Below, in pieces: positions 33,817 through 42,103 of a stretch of 64,000 bases of DNA (the stretch's first letter is position 1; each line of letters begins with the position of its first letter). The notes under the pieces were generated by a model that searched no databases, was not told the DNA's origin, and saw only the letters and a program-made list of their open reading frames with translations. The stretch spans positions 1 to 64,000 of the forward strand of contig JARKNX010000059.1 in NCBI GenBank assembly GCA_029976025.1, given 5' to 3'. Made by a program: the position numbers and the translations under genes. Source of the DNA: Aggregatilineales bacterium. GTDB lineage: Bacteria > Chloroflexota > Anaerolineae > Aggregatilineales > Ch27.

Positions 33817-34479
33817 TTATAATATTGAAGAGAAGGCATGAGGGGCCGCCAGGACCCGCCGCAGCCGCGCCTCCAGCTCGGCCAGCATCAGAGCTGTCGC
33901 CCCCCACACGATCTGCCCCTCCACGTCGTAATAGGGCACCTCAAGATCGATGCCGCGCAGGTGCATCCGGGTCTCTTTCTTGCGGGCCGGGTCCAGCAGG
34001 GCGTCCAGCGGCATTTCCAGCAGCGCGGCGACCTCTTCCGGGCCGGGCGTGAAGGCCGGCCGCCAGGGGAGCGCGCCCACTACCGGCGTGACCAGGAAGT
34101 TGCTCGGCGGGATATACACCGGCGCAAGCTGCCCCAGGATGCTCACCGGCTCCTGACACACGCCGATTTCTTCGCACGCTTCGCGCAGGGCGGCGGCGAC
34201 GCTGTCGGCATCGCCCGGCTCGACCGCGCCACCGGGGAAGGCGATCTGGCCGGAATGGACGCCGGGATCGGGCGTGCGCTGGATCAGGACAGTTGTCAGT
34301 GACTCAGCCAGCGGGTAGAGCAGGATCAGCACAGCGGCCGGGCGGGCTGTGCGACCGGGTGGGGCCACGCGCGGAATCAGCGGGCGGACGTGCAGCGGCG
34401 CCCAGGCCGCCTCCACGTCGAAGGAGGGCAGCGCCAGCGCGGCCCGGACATGGGCGAGGGTGATGCCGGGCGAGATCAT
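33817..34479 (-). CDS. NUDIX hydrolase, CoA pyrophosphatase type
   Basis: A 220-residue enzyme. The NUDIX box runs from G84 to V107 with R99-E100-x2-E103-E104 as the metal-binding helix; D90 stands in the first acidic position, as in YeaB/NudL-type enzymes. The preceding VLIQRTPDPGVHSGQIAFPG matches the CoA-specific signature (LIxRxxxxxxHxGQxxFPGG). It would split CoA to phosphopantetheine and 3',5'-ADP. Its start overlaps the stop of the histidine kinase gene by 4 bp, so the two are co-translated. Confidence 0.88.
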   Translation of the reverse strand: MISPGITLAHVRAALALPSFDVEAAWAPLHVRPLIPRVAPPGRTARPAAVLILLYPLAESLTTVLIQRTPDPGVHSGQIAFPGGAVEPGDADSVAAALREACEEIGVCQEPVSILGQLAPVYIPPSNFLVTPVVGALPWRPAFTPGPEEVAALLEMPLDALLDPARKKETRMHLRGIDLEVPYYDVEGQIVWGATALMLAELEARLRRVLAAPHAFSSIL

Positions 34480-36884
34480 GATTCGTGCGATATGCCGCCG
34501 GGGAAGAGCCGCGCCTCTGGCTGTTCGCTTTCCACTACAACGCTATCTTCCGGGGCCGCCGGCAGCAGGACAGAGAATGTGCTGCCCAGGCCGAGCGCGC
34601 TCTCCACCCAGATGTTCCCCTTCATCAGCTCCACCAGCCGGCGGCAGATCGCCAGACCCAGGCCGGTCCCGTCGAACTGGCGCGTAGGAGAGCTGTCGGC
34701 CTGGCGGAATTCGTCGAAAATGGCGCCCTGATCCTTGGGCGCGATGCCGATCCCGGTGTCCTCCACCGCGATCAATACCCACGACTTCCCGCCCGGATCG
34801 AAGCCCGGCGGCAGGCTGTCATCGGCGATCTGATCGTCGTAGAGCCGGGTGCGCAGCGTGATTGTGCCCGACGGCGTGAACTTGATGGCGTTGCCCAGCA
34901 GGTTGGTGACGACCTGCCGCAGGCGATCCGGATCAGCGATGACCGGCGGTATATCCTCCAGGTCGCGCAGCAGGTCCAGCCCTTTGTGGGTCGCCAGCGC
35001 TTCCATCGCCGCCATGCTTTCCTCGATAATCAGCCGGGCGTTAGTCGGAACCGGGCGCAGGTCCATCCGTCCGGCGTCAATCTTGGAGATATCGAGGATG
35101 TCGTTGATCAACTGGAGCAGCATCCGCCCGTTGCGGGAGACTTTCTCCAGCCGGTCGGCCTGACGCTCATTGATTGTGCCGTAAGCGCCCTGCTGGATCA
35201 TCTCGGCGTAGCCCAGGATGCTGTTGAGCGGCGTGCGCAGCTCATGGCTCATATTGGCCAGGAAGTGAGACTTCAGCCGGTTGGCCTCGGCGAGCTGTTC
35301 GTTGGCCTGGCGCAGCTCATGCTGGACGCGCCGGCGCTCCACCAGTTCTTCGTGCAGGTTGTGATACAGCCGGGAGCGCTCCAGGGCCTGGCCGGCGATG
35401 GCGGCGGCGTTCTCCGCCAGCATAACCTCGGCAGTGGTGAACTCGCGCGGCGTGATGGAGTCCAGGCCAAGCGCCCCGAAGACGCGCTCGCCCACCCGCA
35501 ATGGGATCAGGAGCAGGGTGACCGTCCCCCGCCGGCGGGCTTCCACGTGCATTTCGTCATCCAGGCGGGGGTCAGTCTGCATGTCGGGGATGATCAGCGA
35601 CCGGCCCGTTTCGATCACCTGCCGGCTGGCCGTGTTGGCGCTCAGTGGGACGATGACTCCCCTGGCGGAAGGGCGCCCCGGCTCCAGATACTCGGCGACC
35701 AGGGTCAGGTGCAGCCCCCTGTCATCCAGCAGGCCGACGGATGTCTGGGGCAGGTTCAGGGCGCGGCCCAGCTCCTCGCAGATGGTGTCAAGGATCACGG
35801 TCGTGTCGTATGTCGTCGTCAGGGCGGCCATGATCTCATTCAGAATCTGCGTGTCGCGGAGCTGCTGCTGGAGCGCGGCCTCGGCCTGTTTGCGGTCGGT
35901 GATGTCGTACAGCACAACCAGCCAGCCGCCGGCCTGCCCGCCCCGTTTATGCAGCAGGGAAGTCTGCATGCTCAGGAAGCGCCCCCCGGCGCTAAGCTCC
36001 ACCCCGGCAGTCTGCCCGCCCCCCAGGTTATCGGCCACGGCGGGCAGCAGGCTGCCGACAGGCTGGCCCACACCGCCTTCCCTGCCGAGCGCCAGCAGTC
36101 TGCGCGCCGCCGGGTTGAGGTCCACCACCCGCAGCCGTGTATCGAGCACGATCACGGCGTCGGCCATATCCTCAAAGACGGCGTCGCGGGCGACCGGCAC
36201 GATATCCAGCAGGCGAAAGCGGAACAGCCCCCAGCTCAGGGCCAAACCAGCCACAGCAAACCCGACCGGCGTCAGATCGAATGATACGTAGCCCATCAGG
36301 TAGACCAGGTTGCCCACCCAGGGCATGATGGTCATCAGCAGCAGGACGATCGCCTGGCCGCGGTAGAGCTGCCGGGAACGCAGCAGGAACCGGCCCAGCA
36401 GCAGCGTCCCGATCAGCAGCAGCGCGTAGGAATAGGCCACATGGAGCCAGGCTAAAGGGCCATACTTCGCCGCCAGCGTAGAGAAGACGACGGTCCCCTC
36501 GATATGCTGGTCCATCCGGAACTGGCCGTGCAGCGGGTTAGTCCACAGCGCCAGAGTTGACAGGATCGGCACGATCAGCAGCAGCCCGATTGTGCGCCGG
36601 GTCAGCCAGTGGTCCTGACGGGTGTAGGACAGGGTGAAGGTCAGCCAGGCAGTGGGGATGGTTATGATGCCCAGATATTGCAGGGTGACCATGGCCTGCT
36701 TGGCCTGGAAGTCATAGATAGCCAGTTCCAGAATATAGAAGAAGGCCCAGAAAGAGACGGCGGCCAGCACAACTGCCAGCGGCAGCGCACCCCACGCCGG
36801 CCAGCGGCGCAGCACAAAAACCGCCAGTATCACTGTAATGACGGTGGTCAGACCCAGGATCAGATAGGGTATGGCGGTGTCCAT
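34476..36884 (-). CDS. Sensor histidine kinase (7TM-PAS-GAF-HisKA-HATPase)
   Basis: An 802-residue membrane sensor. Seven or so helices (about 5-225) form the N-terminal 7TM histidine-kinase input domain; a PAS domain (about 238-340, ending LVVLYDITDRKQAE), a GAF domain (about 350-500) and a coiled coil (505-540) follow. The phosphoacceptor H548 lies in NMSHELRTPLNSILGY; the ATPase has the N box (about 662, LLGNAIKF), G1 DTGIGI (709) and G2 GTGLGL (740). No response regulator is adjacent; the only partner in the transcript is the NUDIX gene that overlaps its stop. The signal is unknown. Confidence 0.92.
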   Translation of the reverse strand: MDTAIPYLILGLTTVITVILAVFVLRRWPAWGALPLAVVLAAVSFWAFFYILELAIYDFQAKQAMVTLQYLGIITIPTAWLTFTLSYTRQDHWLTRRTIGLLLIVPILSTLALWTNPLHGQFRMDQHIEGTVVFSTLAAKYGPLAWLHVAYSYALLLIGTLLLGRFLLRSRQLYRGQAIVLLLMTIMPWVGNLVYLMGYVSFDLTPVGFAVAGLALSWGLFRFRLLDIVPVARDAVFEDMADAVIVLDTRLRVVDLNPAARRLLALGREGGVGQPVGSLLPAVADNLGGGQTAGVELSAGGRFLSMQTSLLHKRGGQAGGWLVVLYDITDRKQAEAALQQQLRDTQILNEIMAALTTTYDTTVILDTICEELGRALNLPQTSVGLLDDRGLHLTLVAEYLEPGRPSARGVIVPLSANTASRQVIETGRSLIIPDMQTDPRLDDEMHVEARRRGTVTLLLIPLRVGERVFGALGLDSITPREFTTAEVMLAENAAAIAGQALERSRLYHNLHEELVERRRVQHELRQANEQLAEANRLKSHFLANMSHELRTPLNSILGYAEMIQQGAYGTINERQADRLEKVSRNGRMLLQLINDILDISKIDAGRMDLRPVPTNARLIIEESMAAMEALATHKGLDLLRDLEDIPPVIADPDRLRQVVTNLLGNAIKFTPSGTITLRTRLYDDQIADDSLPPGFDPGGKSWVLIAVEDTGIGIAPKDQGAIFDEFRQADSSPTRQFDGTGLGLAICRRLVELMKGNIWVESALGLGSTFSVLLPAAPEDSVVVESEQPEARLFPGGISHES

Positions 36885-37008
36885 AGCAGCAGCCGTCCGA
36901 AGATGCGAATAATAAGCCCGGAGGGAAGTTTAACGCAACGGGTGATGAGATACCAGGGCGGTTGAAAAGGTCCAGTTCCGGGGTATGCCCCTTCCGCCGC
37001 CCGATCTC

Positions 37009-37914
37009 TCACCGGCGGCGCGTCGTATGCTGGCGGTTGATCTGCTCGTTGCGGCGGGCGGCGGCCTCCGCTTCCGGATCGGATCGCACAACCGTCCCGT
37101 CCAGGTCCTCCAGCAAATCCTGCAGGGACAGGCGCTCCAGGCGGGTGCCGGAAAGTTCATCGATCAGTTTGTCGCTGATCTCGCCGTCGCCGGTCAGGTA
37201 GGTTCGGAATGCGCCGCCGCCGACATCCTGCCAGACGAAGACATGCTCCGCCAGCAGCACGTTCGCCGCGTAAATAGCCAGCGTCCAACTGCCTTCGAGC
37301 GACTCCAGATTGCGCACTGGCAGCCAGGTGTCGGGGTAGACGAATGTCTCCCCGGCGCTCAGATCGTAGATCTGCTCATCCACGAAGCGGCGCACGCCGT
37401 CCTCATCCAGCACCTCGAAGCGGATCTTGCCCCTGGCTCGCTGGGGCGAGCGCAGCAGGGTGAAGGGCCGGATATAAGCGGCGTCGCCCGGCAGGTTGGC
37501 CTCCCGGAACAGGGTGGGCGTGGAATCAGAACTCGGGTAGGCCAGCATGCCGATATCCGTCGGCACCACCGGGAGCGTCTGGGGGTCCTGCCCGGCATTG
37601 AGGATAGCTCTGGTTGCCGCCCGGTGCATTGTGCTGCGAGTCTGGGATGCTGCGGCGGAGCGCTGGCGCGTCTCTCGAACTGCAGCCGGACGTTCGGCAG
37701 CTTCGGGCGGCATGAAAGAGGCCGCAATACCTTTCCAGGCGGCGGACGCCTGATTCCAGCCGTTGTTCATCAGCAGGGCCAGGGCCACAACGCCGACCAG
37801 GAAAAGCAGGATGCCAAGCGCGCTGTTAGACACCAGCAGGTTGAAGCCGATGATGGCCAGGAACAGGCCGAGGAGCATGCGTCCTGTTCTGCGGGGCGAC
37901 TGCCTCCTGCGCAT
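37009..37914 (-). CDS. Membrane protein, paralogue of the next gene upstream
   Basis: A 301-residue protein with two N-terminal transmembrane helices (about 12-48), a charged linker and a soluble beta-rich domain (about 115-240: DIGMLAYPSS, then IRFEVLDEDGVRRFVDEQIY, LEGSWTLAIYAANVLLAEHVF). It ends in a charged helical tail (LERLSLQDLLEDLDGT). The same plan and matching segments occur in the protein at 37952, showing tandem duplication. Function unknown; 37 bp separate the two genes. Confidence 0.7.
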   Translation of the reverse strand: MRRRQSPRRTGRMLLGLFLAIIGFNLLVSNSALGILLFLVGVVALALLMNNGWNQASAAWKGIAASFMPPEAAERPAAVRETRQRSAAASQTRSTMHRAATRAILNAGQDPQTLPVVPTDIGMLAYPSSDSTPTLFREANLPGDAAYIRPFTLLRSPQRARGKIRFEVLDEDGVRRFVDEQIYDLSAGETFVYPDTWLPVRNLESLEGSWTLAIYAANVLLAEHVFVWQDVGGGAFRTYLTGDGEISDKLIDELSGTRLERLSLQDLLEDLDGTVVRSDPEAEAAARRNEQINRQHTTRRR

Positions 37915-37951
37915 CGCGTCACATTACTCCTGCTATACCCGGCGGGCGCGG

Positions 37952-38743
37952 CTACTGCCGCCCGCGCAGCAAATCTTCCAGCGAGACCGGCGAGTCGTCC
38001 TGCAGGGGCGCGGTCTCATCTTCCAGGCGCCCCCGCCGCCGTTCCAGATCGCCCTGTATCATGCGCCGGCGCCGTTCTATCGAAGGGGCGAGGTTGAACG
38101 TGTGCAGGCCGATCACGCCCCCGGCCAGCGAGACGCGCAGCTCCCACAGGCCCGGGTTGGCGTCAGCGGGGGCCTTGTCCGCCAGCGGCAGCCGGTAACT
38201 GGACAGGATATTGTTCTGCCCGGTCCGGAGGTAAACCGTTTCCTCGTGGACAAAACAGGCGCGGCCAGTTGAATCGAGAATCTCGAAACGGGCCGTGGCC
38301 GTCTCGTCAGCCCACGATGGATCGGCGTAAACCACGGCATAAGGCTGAATCCCCTGATCGTCGAGCGACATATTATTGCGCTTCAGGCGAAGCCCGTCCG
38401 ATCCCAGCTCGCTGGCGATCAGGCCAATATCGACCAGGGCGAACTGGTCCAGGTAGGTCGGCGCCTGGCGGGCGCGGGCCTGGGCCTGTTCGGCGGCGCT
38501 GCTGATCTTAAGCCGGGCCTTGCGTGGCGCTTTCGCCTCCTGCTTTTGCGGACGCTGCGGCAGCCGGCTGCGGAAGGCGTCGGACGTGAACGTGCCCATG
38601 GCGATCAGGGCCGTGAGCAGATACAGAGCCAGCAGGATGACCATCGCCTGGGGAGCCAGCGCCCCGGAGAAGAGCACAATGCCCAGGATCAGGCCGATCA
38701 TGACCAGCCATACAGTGGTGGCGCGACGACTCTTGGTCTGCAT
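37952..38743 (-). CDS. Membrane protein, paralogue of the protein at 37009
   Basis: A 263-residue protein with two transmembrane helices (about 10-47), a basic linker and a soluble domain (about 100-225: VDIGLIASELGSDGLRLKR, ARFEILDSTGRACFVHEETV, LWELRVSLAGGVIGLHTFNL), closing with a helix DSPVSLEDLLRG. It is the first of a two-gene unit with its paralogue. I cannot name the domain; the shared pattern 'DIG-A / RFEVLD-G-F-E / W-L-A-H-F' suggests a beta-sandwich. Confidence 0.7.
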   Translation of the reverse strand: MQTKSRRATTVWLVMIGLILGIVLFSGALAPQAMVILLALYLLTALIAMGTFTSDAFRSRLPQRPQKQEAKAPRKARLKISSAAEQAQARARQAPTYLDQFALVDIGLIASELGSDGLRLKRNNMSLDDQGIQPYAVVYADPSWADETATARFEILDSTGRACFVHEETVYLRTGQNNILSSYRLPLADKAPADANPGLWELRVSLAGGVIGLHTFNLAPSIERRRRMIQGDLERRRGRLEDETAPLQDDSPVSLEDLLRGRQ

Positions 38744-38971
38744 AACGTCTCAACCCTGCCGAAAGGTGGCGCCGACGCAGCGCGCCGGCTCGTGCCGATC
38801 GTTGTGAGAAGGCGGGGCGCTGGCACAGGTCCGGCTCCCTTCGCCTGATCAGATTGTACACCCGGATGGCTCCGGCGCGGCCATGCAGCGAAGAATCCCC
38901 CCATGGCGTCCCGGCCCGGGCGCTTATTCACCAGTACGTATGAAGAATGTGCCGGGTTGCGCGGCGCGACC

Positions 38972-39370
38972 TCATCCGTGCGCGTCGATACGCTCCGGCA
39001 GAATCTTGTATAGCCGGCGGACCTCGCCGGCCTGCCCGAAGCTGCCCGGCTGGTCAGTGTACTTGGGCGCCAGGGTGTGGTTGATATGCTCGACAGCGCC
39101 GGCTTCGACGATCTCCACCACGCGCCCTCGCACGGCCAGATAACGGTAGGGGTTGTCGGGGTCCATGATTTCGACTGCAACCCGGGGTCTGGCGGTCATG
39201 TTGCGGTCTTTGACGCGTCCTCTGGCGCTGTTGACCAGGATGTGCGTGCCGTCGAAATCCACCCACACGGGCGTGATCTGCGGCGACCCGTCCGGCATCA
39301 GCGTAGCCAGATGGGCGAAGGCTTTCTTCTGAAACAGGTCCAGATGGCTGGCGGGGATGTGGGCGGTCAT
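38972..39370 (-). CDS. PPOX-class (F420- or FMN-dependent) flavin-type oxidoreductase
   Basis: A 132-residue split-barrel protein. HLATLMPDGSPQITPVWVDFDG (about 20-41) and RPRVAVEIMDPDNPYRYLAVRG are typical of the pyridoxamine-phosphate-oxidase-like group that uses F420 (the 'PPOX class F420-dependent' type). The small size and missing PLP-binding residues argue against a real PdxH. It lies 31 bp downstream of ksgA on the same strand and may share its transcript. Confidence 0.82.
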   Translation of the reverse strand: MTAHIPASHLDLFQKKAFAHLATLMPDGSPQITPVWVDFDGTHILVNSARGRVKDRNMTARPRVAVEIMDPDNPYRYLAVRGRVVEIVEAGAVEHINHTLAPKYTDQPGSFGQAGEVRRLYKILPERIDAHG

Positions 39371-39401
39371 GATGTCCTCCTTGGGAACAGGTACTTCCGG
39401 T

Positions 39402-40238
39402 TTACAGACCTGCGGCCAGGACCGCCTCGGTGAGCGCGGCCCATTCCGGCAGGGTGAGTGTCTCAGCGCGGCGGTGCGGATCGATGCCGACCTCCGCCAG
39501 CACTTCGTCGGCCTGGCCTCCGGTGATGCTCAGGCCGCTCGACAGCGCGTTGCGAAGCTGCTTGCGCTTCTGGCTGAAGCCCGCCCGCGCCACGCGGAAG
39601 AAAGCCGCCTCGTTGCTGACGGTCACCGGCCGGTCAGCGCCATACGTGTCGATCCGGACCAGGGCGGAGACGACATCGGGCCGCGGCCAGAACACTGCCG
39701 GTGAGAGCCGCGCCACGATATGGGGCTGGCCGTAATACTGCACAGAGACGCTGAGCAGACTCATATCGCCCGGCCGGGCGACCAGGCGATCGGCCACTTC
39801 ATTCTGCACCATGACGACCAGCCGTGTGGGCGGATGCGGCTGCTCCAGCAGGTGGCGCAGGATGGCGCTGGTGATGTAGTAGGGCAGGTTAGCCACGACC
39901 AGATAGTCCTCATCCGGGCGGATGTGCAGAGCCAGATTGACATCGAGGATATCGGCGTGGACGAGGGTCACGTTTTGCACCGCCCCGAAGCGATACTGGA
40001 GCAGGGGAATCAGCCGGTCGTCCAGCTCAATCGCAATCACGCGCCGGGCGGTGTCGGCCAGCCATTCCGTCAGGGCGCCCGTGCCGGGGCCGATCTCCAG
40101 CACAACTTCGTCGCCGGTCAGGTCTGCGGCGCGCACGATCTTCTCCAGAGCGTTCGGATCGTGCATAAAATTCTGGCCCAGACTCTTCTTTGGCGTGACG
40201 CCGAAATTATCCAGGAGATGGCGGGGGTTGGTTGTCAT
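39402..40238 (-). CDS. ksgA: 16S rRNA (adenine1518/1519-N6) dimethyltransferase
   Basis: A 278-residue enzyme that dimethylates two adjacent adenines near the 3' end of 16S rRNA during small-subunit maturation. It has KKSLGQNFMHDPNALEKIV (about 17-35), AdoMet loop LEIGPGTGALTEWLA (about 46), catalytic NLPYYITSAIL (about 112-122), and the C-terminal helical RNA-binding part (FFRVARAGFSQKRKQLRNAL). The start at 40238 gives the normal family N-terminus; the longer frame to 40442 is low-complexity upstream DNA. A TATACT on this strand (40297-40292) is a possible -10. Confidence 0.95.
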   Translation of the reverse strand: MTTNPRHLLDNFGVTPKKSLGQNFMHDPNALEKIVRAADLTGDEVVLEIGPGTGALTEWLADTARRVIAIELDDRLIPLLQYRFGAVQNVTLVHADILDVNLALHIRPDEDYLVVANLPYYITSAILRHLLEQPHPPTRLVVMVQNEVADRLVARPGDMSLLSVSVQYYGQPHIVARLSPAVFWPRPDVVSALVRIDTYGADRPVTVSNEAAFFRVARAGFSQKRKQLRNALSSGLSITGGQADEVLAEVGIDPHRRAETLTLPEWAALTEAVLAAGL

Positions 40239-40512
40239 GGCGGCAGAGTGCTCCGTATGATATGGGGCGCGGTCTTCGCAGTCTGGCCGGTAGTATACCC
40301 ACCACAGGCGGCAGGGAACAGGGAATCGGGAACAGGCGGCAGGGCGGGCGGGGTGTCTGTGCGGTGGTTTAGCCGAATGCCCGGCCTTCCCGCCCATTCC
40401 ATTTGCGGCCCCGACTGCTTTTCTTCGCTGGCTGTTCTCCACTCCTTGCGGCCTTCATCGTGGTATACTCCCGGCGAATTATCTCTTGCCTGCGTTACAG
40501 GAAGGATACGCT

Positions 40513-41976
40513 ATGATCGATCTCACGCTCTCCGAGGTCCTGGATCGGCTCAACAACGGCGCGGTCACGTCCGTCGCCCTCACTCAGGCGTATCTGGATC
40601 GTATCAGACAGGCAGACCCCCGGGTGCGGGCTTTCCTCACCCTGACGGAGGAACTGGCTCTTGAGCAGGCGGCGGCGGCGGATACCCGCCGCGCGGCGGG
40701 CGGCTCAGCGCCGCTGCTGGGCGTGCCGCTGGCGCTCAAGGATGTACTGGCGACGCGGGGCATCCAGACGACGGCGGGCAGCCGCATCCTGCAGGGCTTC
40801 AAGCCCCCGTACAACGCGACTGCCGTTCAGAAGCTGCTGGATGCCGGGGCGGTTATACTCGGCAAGACCAATACGGATGAGTTCGCCATGGGGTCCAGCA
40901 CGGAGAATTCCGGCTACTTCACCACGCACAACCCCTGGGACCTGGAGCGCGTCCCCGGCGGCAGCAGCGGCGGCAGCGCGGCGGCAGTCGCGGCGGGGAT
41001 GGCTGCCGGCGCGCTGGGCACGGATACCGGCGGCAGCGTGCGCCAGCCGGCCTCGCTGTGTGGCGTGGTCGGCCTCAAGCCGGGCTACGGGCGTATCTCG
41101 CGCTACGGCGCGTTCGCTTATGCCTCCTCGCTGGATCAGATCGGGACGCTGAGCCGGACGGCGCGTGATGCTGCCCTCCTGCTAAACGTGATCGCCGGGC
41201 CGGACCCGCTCGATTCGACCAGTATGCCGATCCCCGTGCCGGATTACACCGCCGCGCTGGACGGAGATGTGCGCGGCCTGCGCGTCGGGTTGCCCCGCGA
41301 ATACTTCACCGCGGGCATCCAGCCGGAAGTTGAGGCGGCGGTGCGGGCGGCGGTGGAAAAGCTGGCCTCGCTGGGGGCGGAAGTGGTGGAAATCAGCCTG
41401 CCGCATATGTCCTACGGCCTGCCAGTGTACTACCTGATTGCGACGGCGGAGTGCTCGGCCAACATGGCTCGCTTCGATGGCGTGCGCTACGGCCAGCGTG
41501 AAGATGCCGGGGATATGTGGGAGGTCTACACCAACACGCGCGGGCACCTCCTCGGTCCGGAGGTCAAGCGGCGCATCATGCTCGGCACGTATGCGCTCTC
41601 GGCGGGCTACTACGACGCCTACTACCGCAAGGCGCAGGAGGTGCGCACACTGATCAGAGAGGACTTCGACCGGGCCTTTGAGCAGGTAGATGTGATCGCC
41701 ACGCCGGCCACGCCCACGACGGCCTTCAAGATTGGCGAGAAGATTGGCGATCCGCTGCAAATGTACCTGTCCGATGTCTATACGACCACGGTCAACCTGG
41801 CCGGCGCTGCGGCGCTGTCGCTGCCATGCGGGTTCGACGGGCGCGGCCTGCCCATCGGCCTGCAGCTCATCGGCCCGGCGTTTGAGGAGGGCCGCCTGCT
41901 GCGAGCCGGGGACGCCTATCAGCGCGTCACAGACTGGCACATCCACCGGCCCGTTGTAGAGGAGCCAACGGGGTGA
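40513..41976 (+). CDS. gatA: Aspartyl/glutamyl-tRNA amidotransferase subunit A
   Basis: A 487-residue amidase subunit that releases ammonia from glutamine for conversion of Glu-tRNA(Gln) to Gln-tRNA(Gln). The catalytic triad is K76 (PLALKD), the cis-serine S151 (GGSSGGS) and S175 (DTGGSVRQP), and the glycine-rich amidase signature is intact. AGGAAGG lies 8 nt before the ATG at 40513; TATACT (40464-40469) may be the -10. gatC lies 14 kb away on the other strand and gatB is not in the window, so the three subunits are not in one operon here. Confidence 0.95.
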   Translation: MIDLTLSEVLDRLNNGAVTSVALTQAYLDRIRQADPRVRAFLTLTEELALEQAAAADTRRAAGGSAPLLGVPLALKDVLATRGIQTTAGSRILQGFKPPYNATAVQKLLDAGAVILGKTNTDEFAMGSSTENSGYFTTHNPWDLERVPGGSSGGSAAAVAAGMAAGALGTDTGGSVRQPASLCGVVGLKPGYGRISRYGAFAYASSLDQIGTLSRTARDAALLLNVIAGPDPLDSTSMPIPVPDYTAALDGDVRGLRVGLPREYFTAGIQPEVEAAVRAAVEKLASLGAEVVEISLPHMSYGLPVYYLIATAECSANMARFDGVRYGQREDAGDMWEVYTNTRGHLLGPEVKRRIMLGTYALSAGYYDAYYRKAQEVRTLIREDFDRAFEQVDVIATPATPTTAFKIGEKIGDPLQMYLSDVYTTTVNLAGAAALSLPCGFDGRGLPIGLQLIGPAFEEGRLLRAGDAYQRVTDWHIHRPVVEEPTG

Positions 41977-42008
41977 TATGCTGTAGATATTCAGGTTGGG
42001 TCGGAGGT

Positions 42009-42030
42009 CGGGCGTTCAATTGAACGCCCG
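42009..42030. repeat. Perfect 22-bp palindrome after gatA
   Basis: The 22 bp are their own reverse complement, centred on CAATTG, with half-site CGGGCGTTC. A further half site CGAACGCCCG follows at 42036-42045. It could be a terminator stem or a dimeric operator in front of the GT-C gene. Confidence 0.7.
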
Positions 42031-42103
42031 TGCGCCGAACGCCCGATTCTTGGACACCCACGCAGACATCGAACGCACGCAAGACATTCCAATACCCTGA
42101 CCC

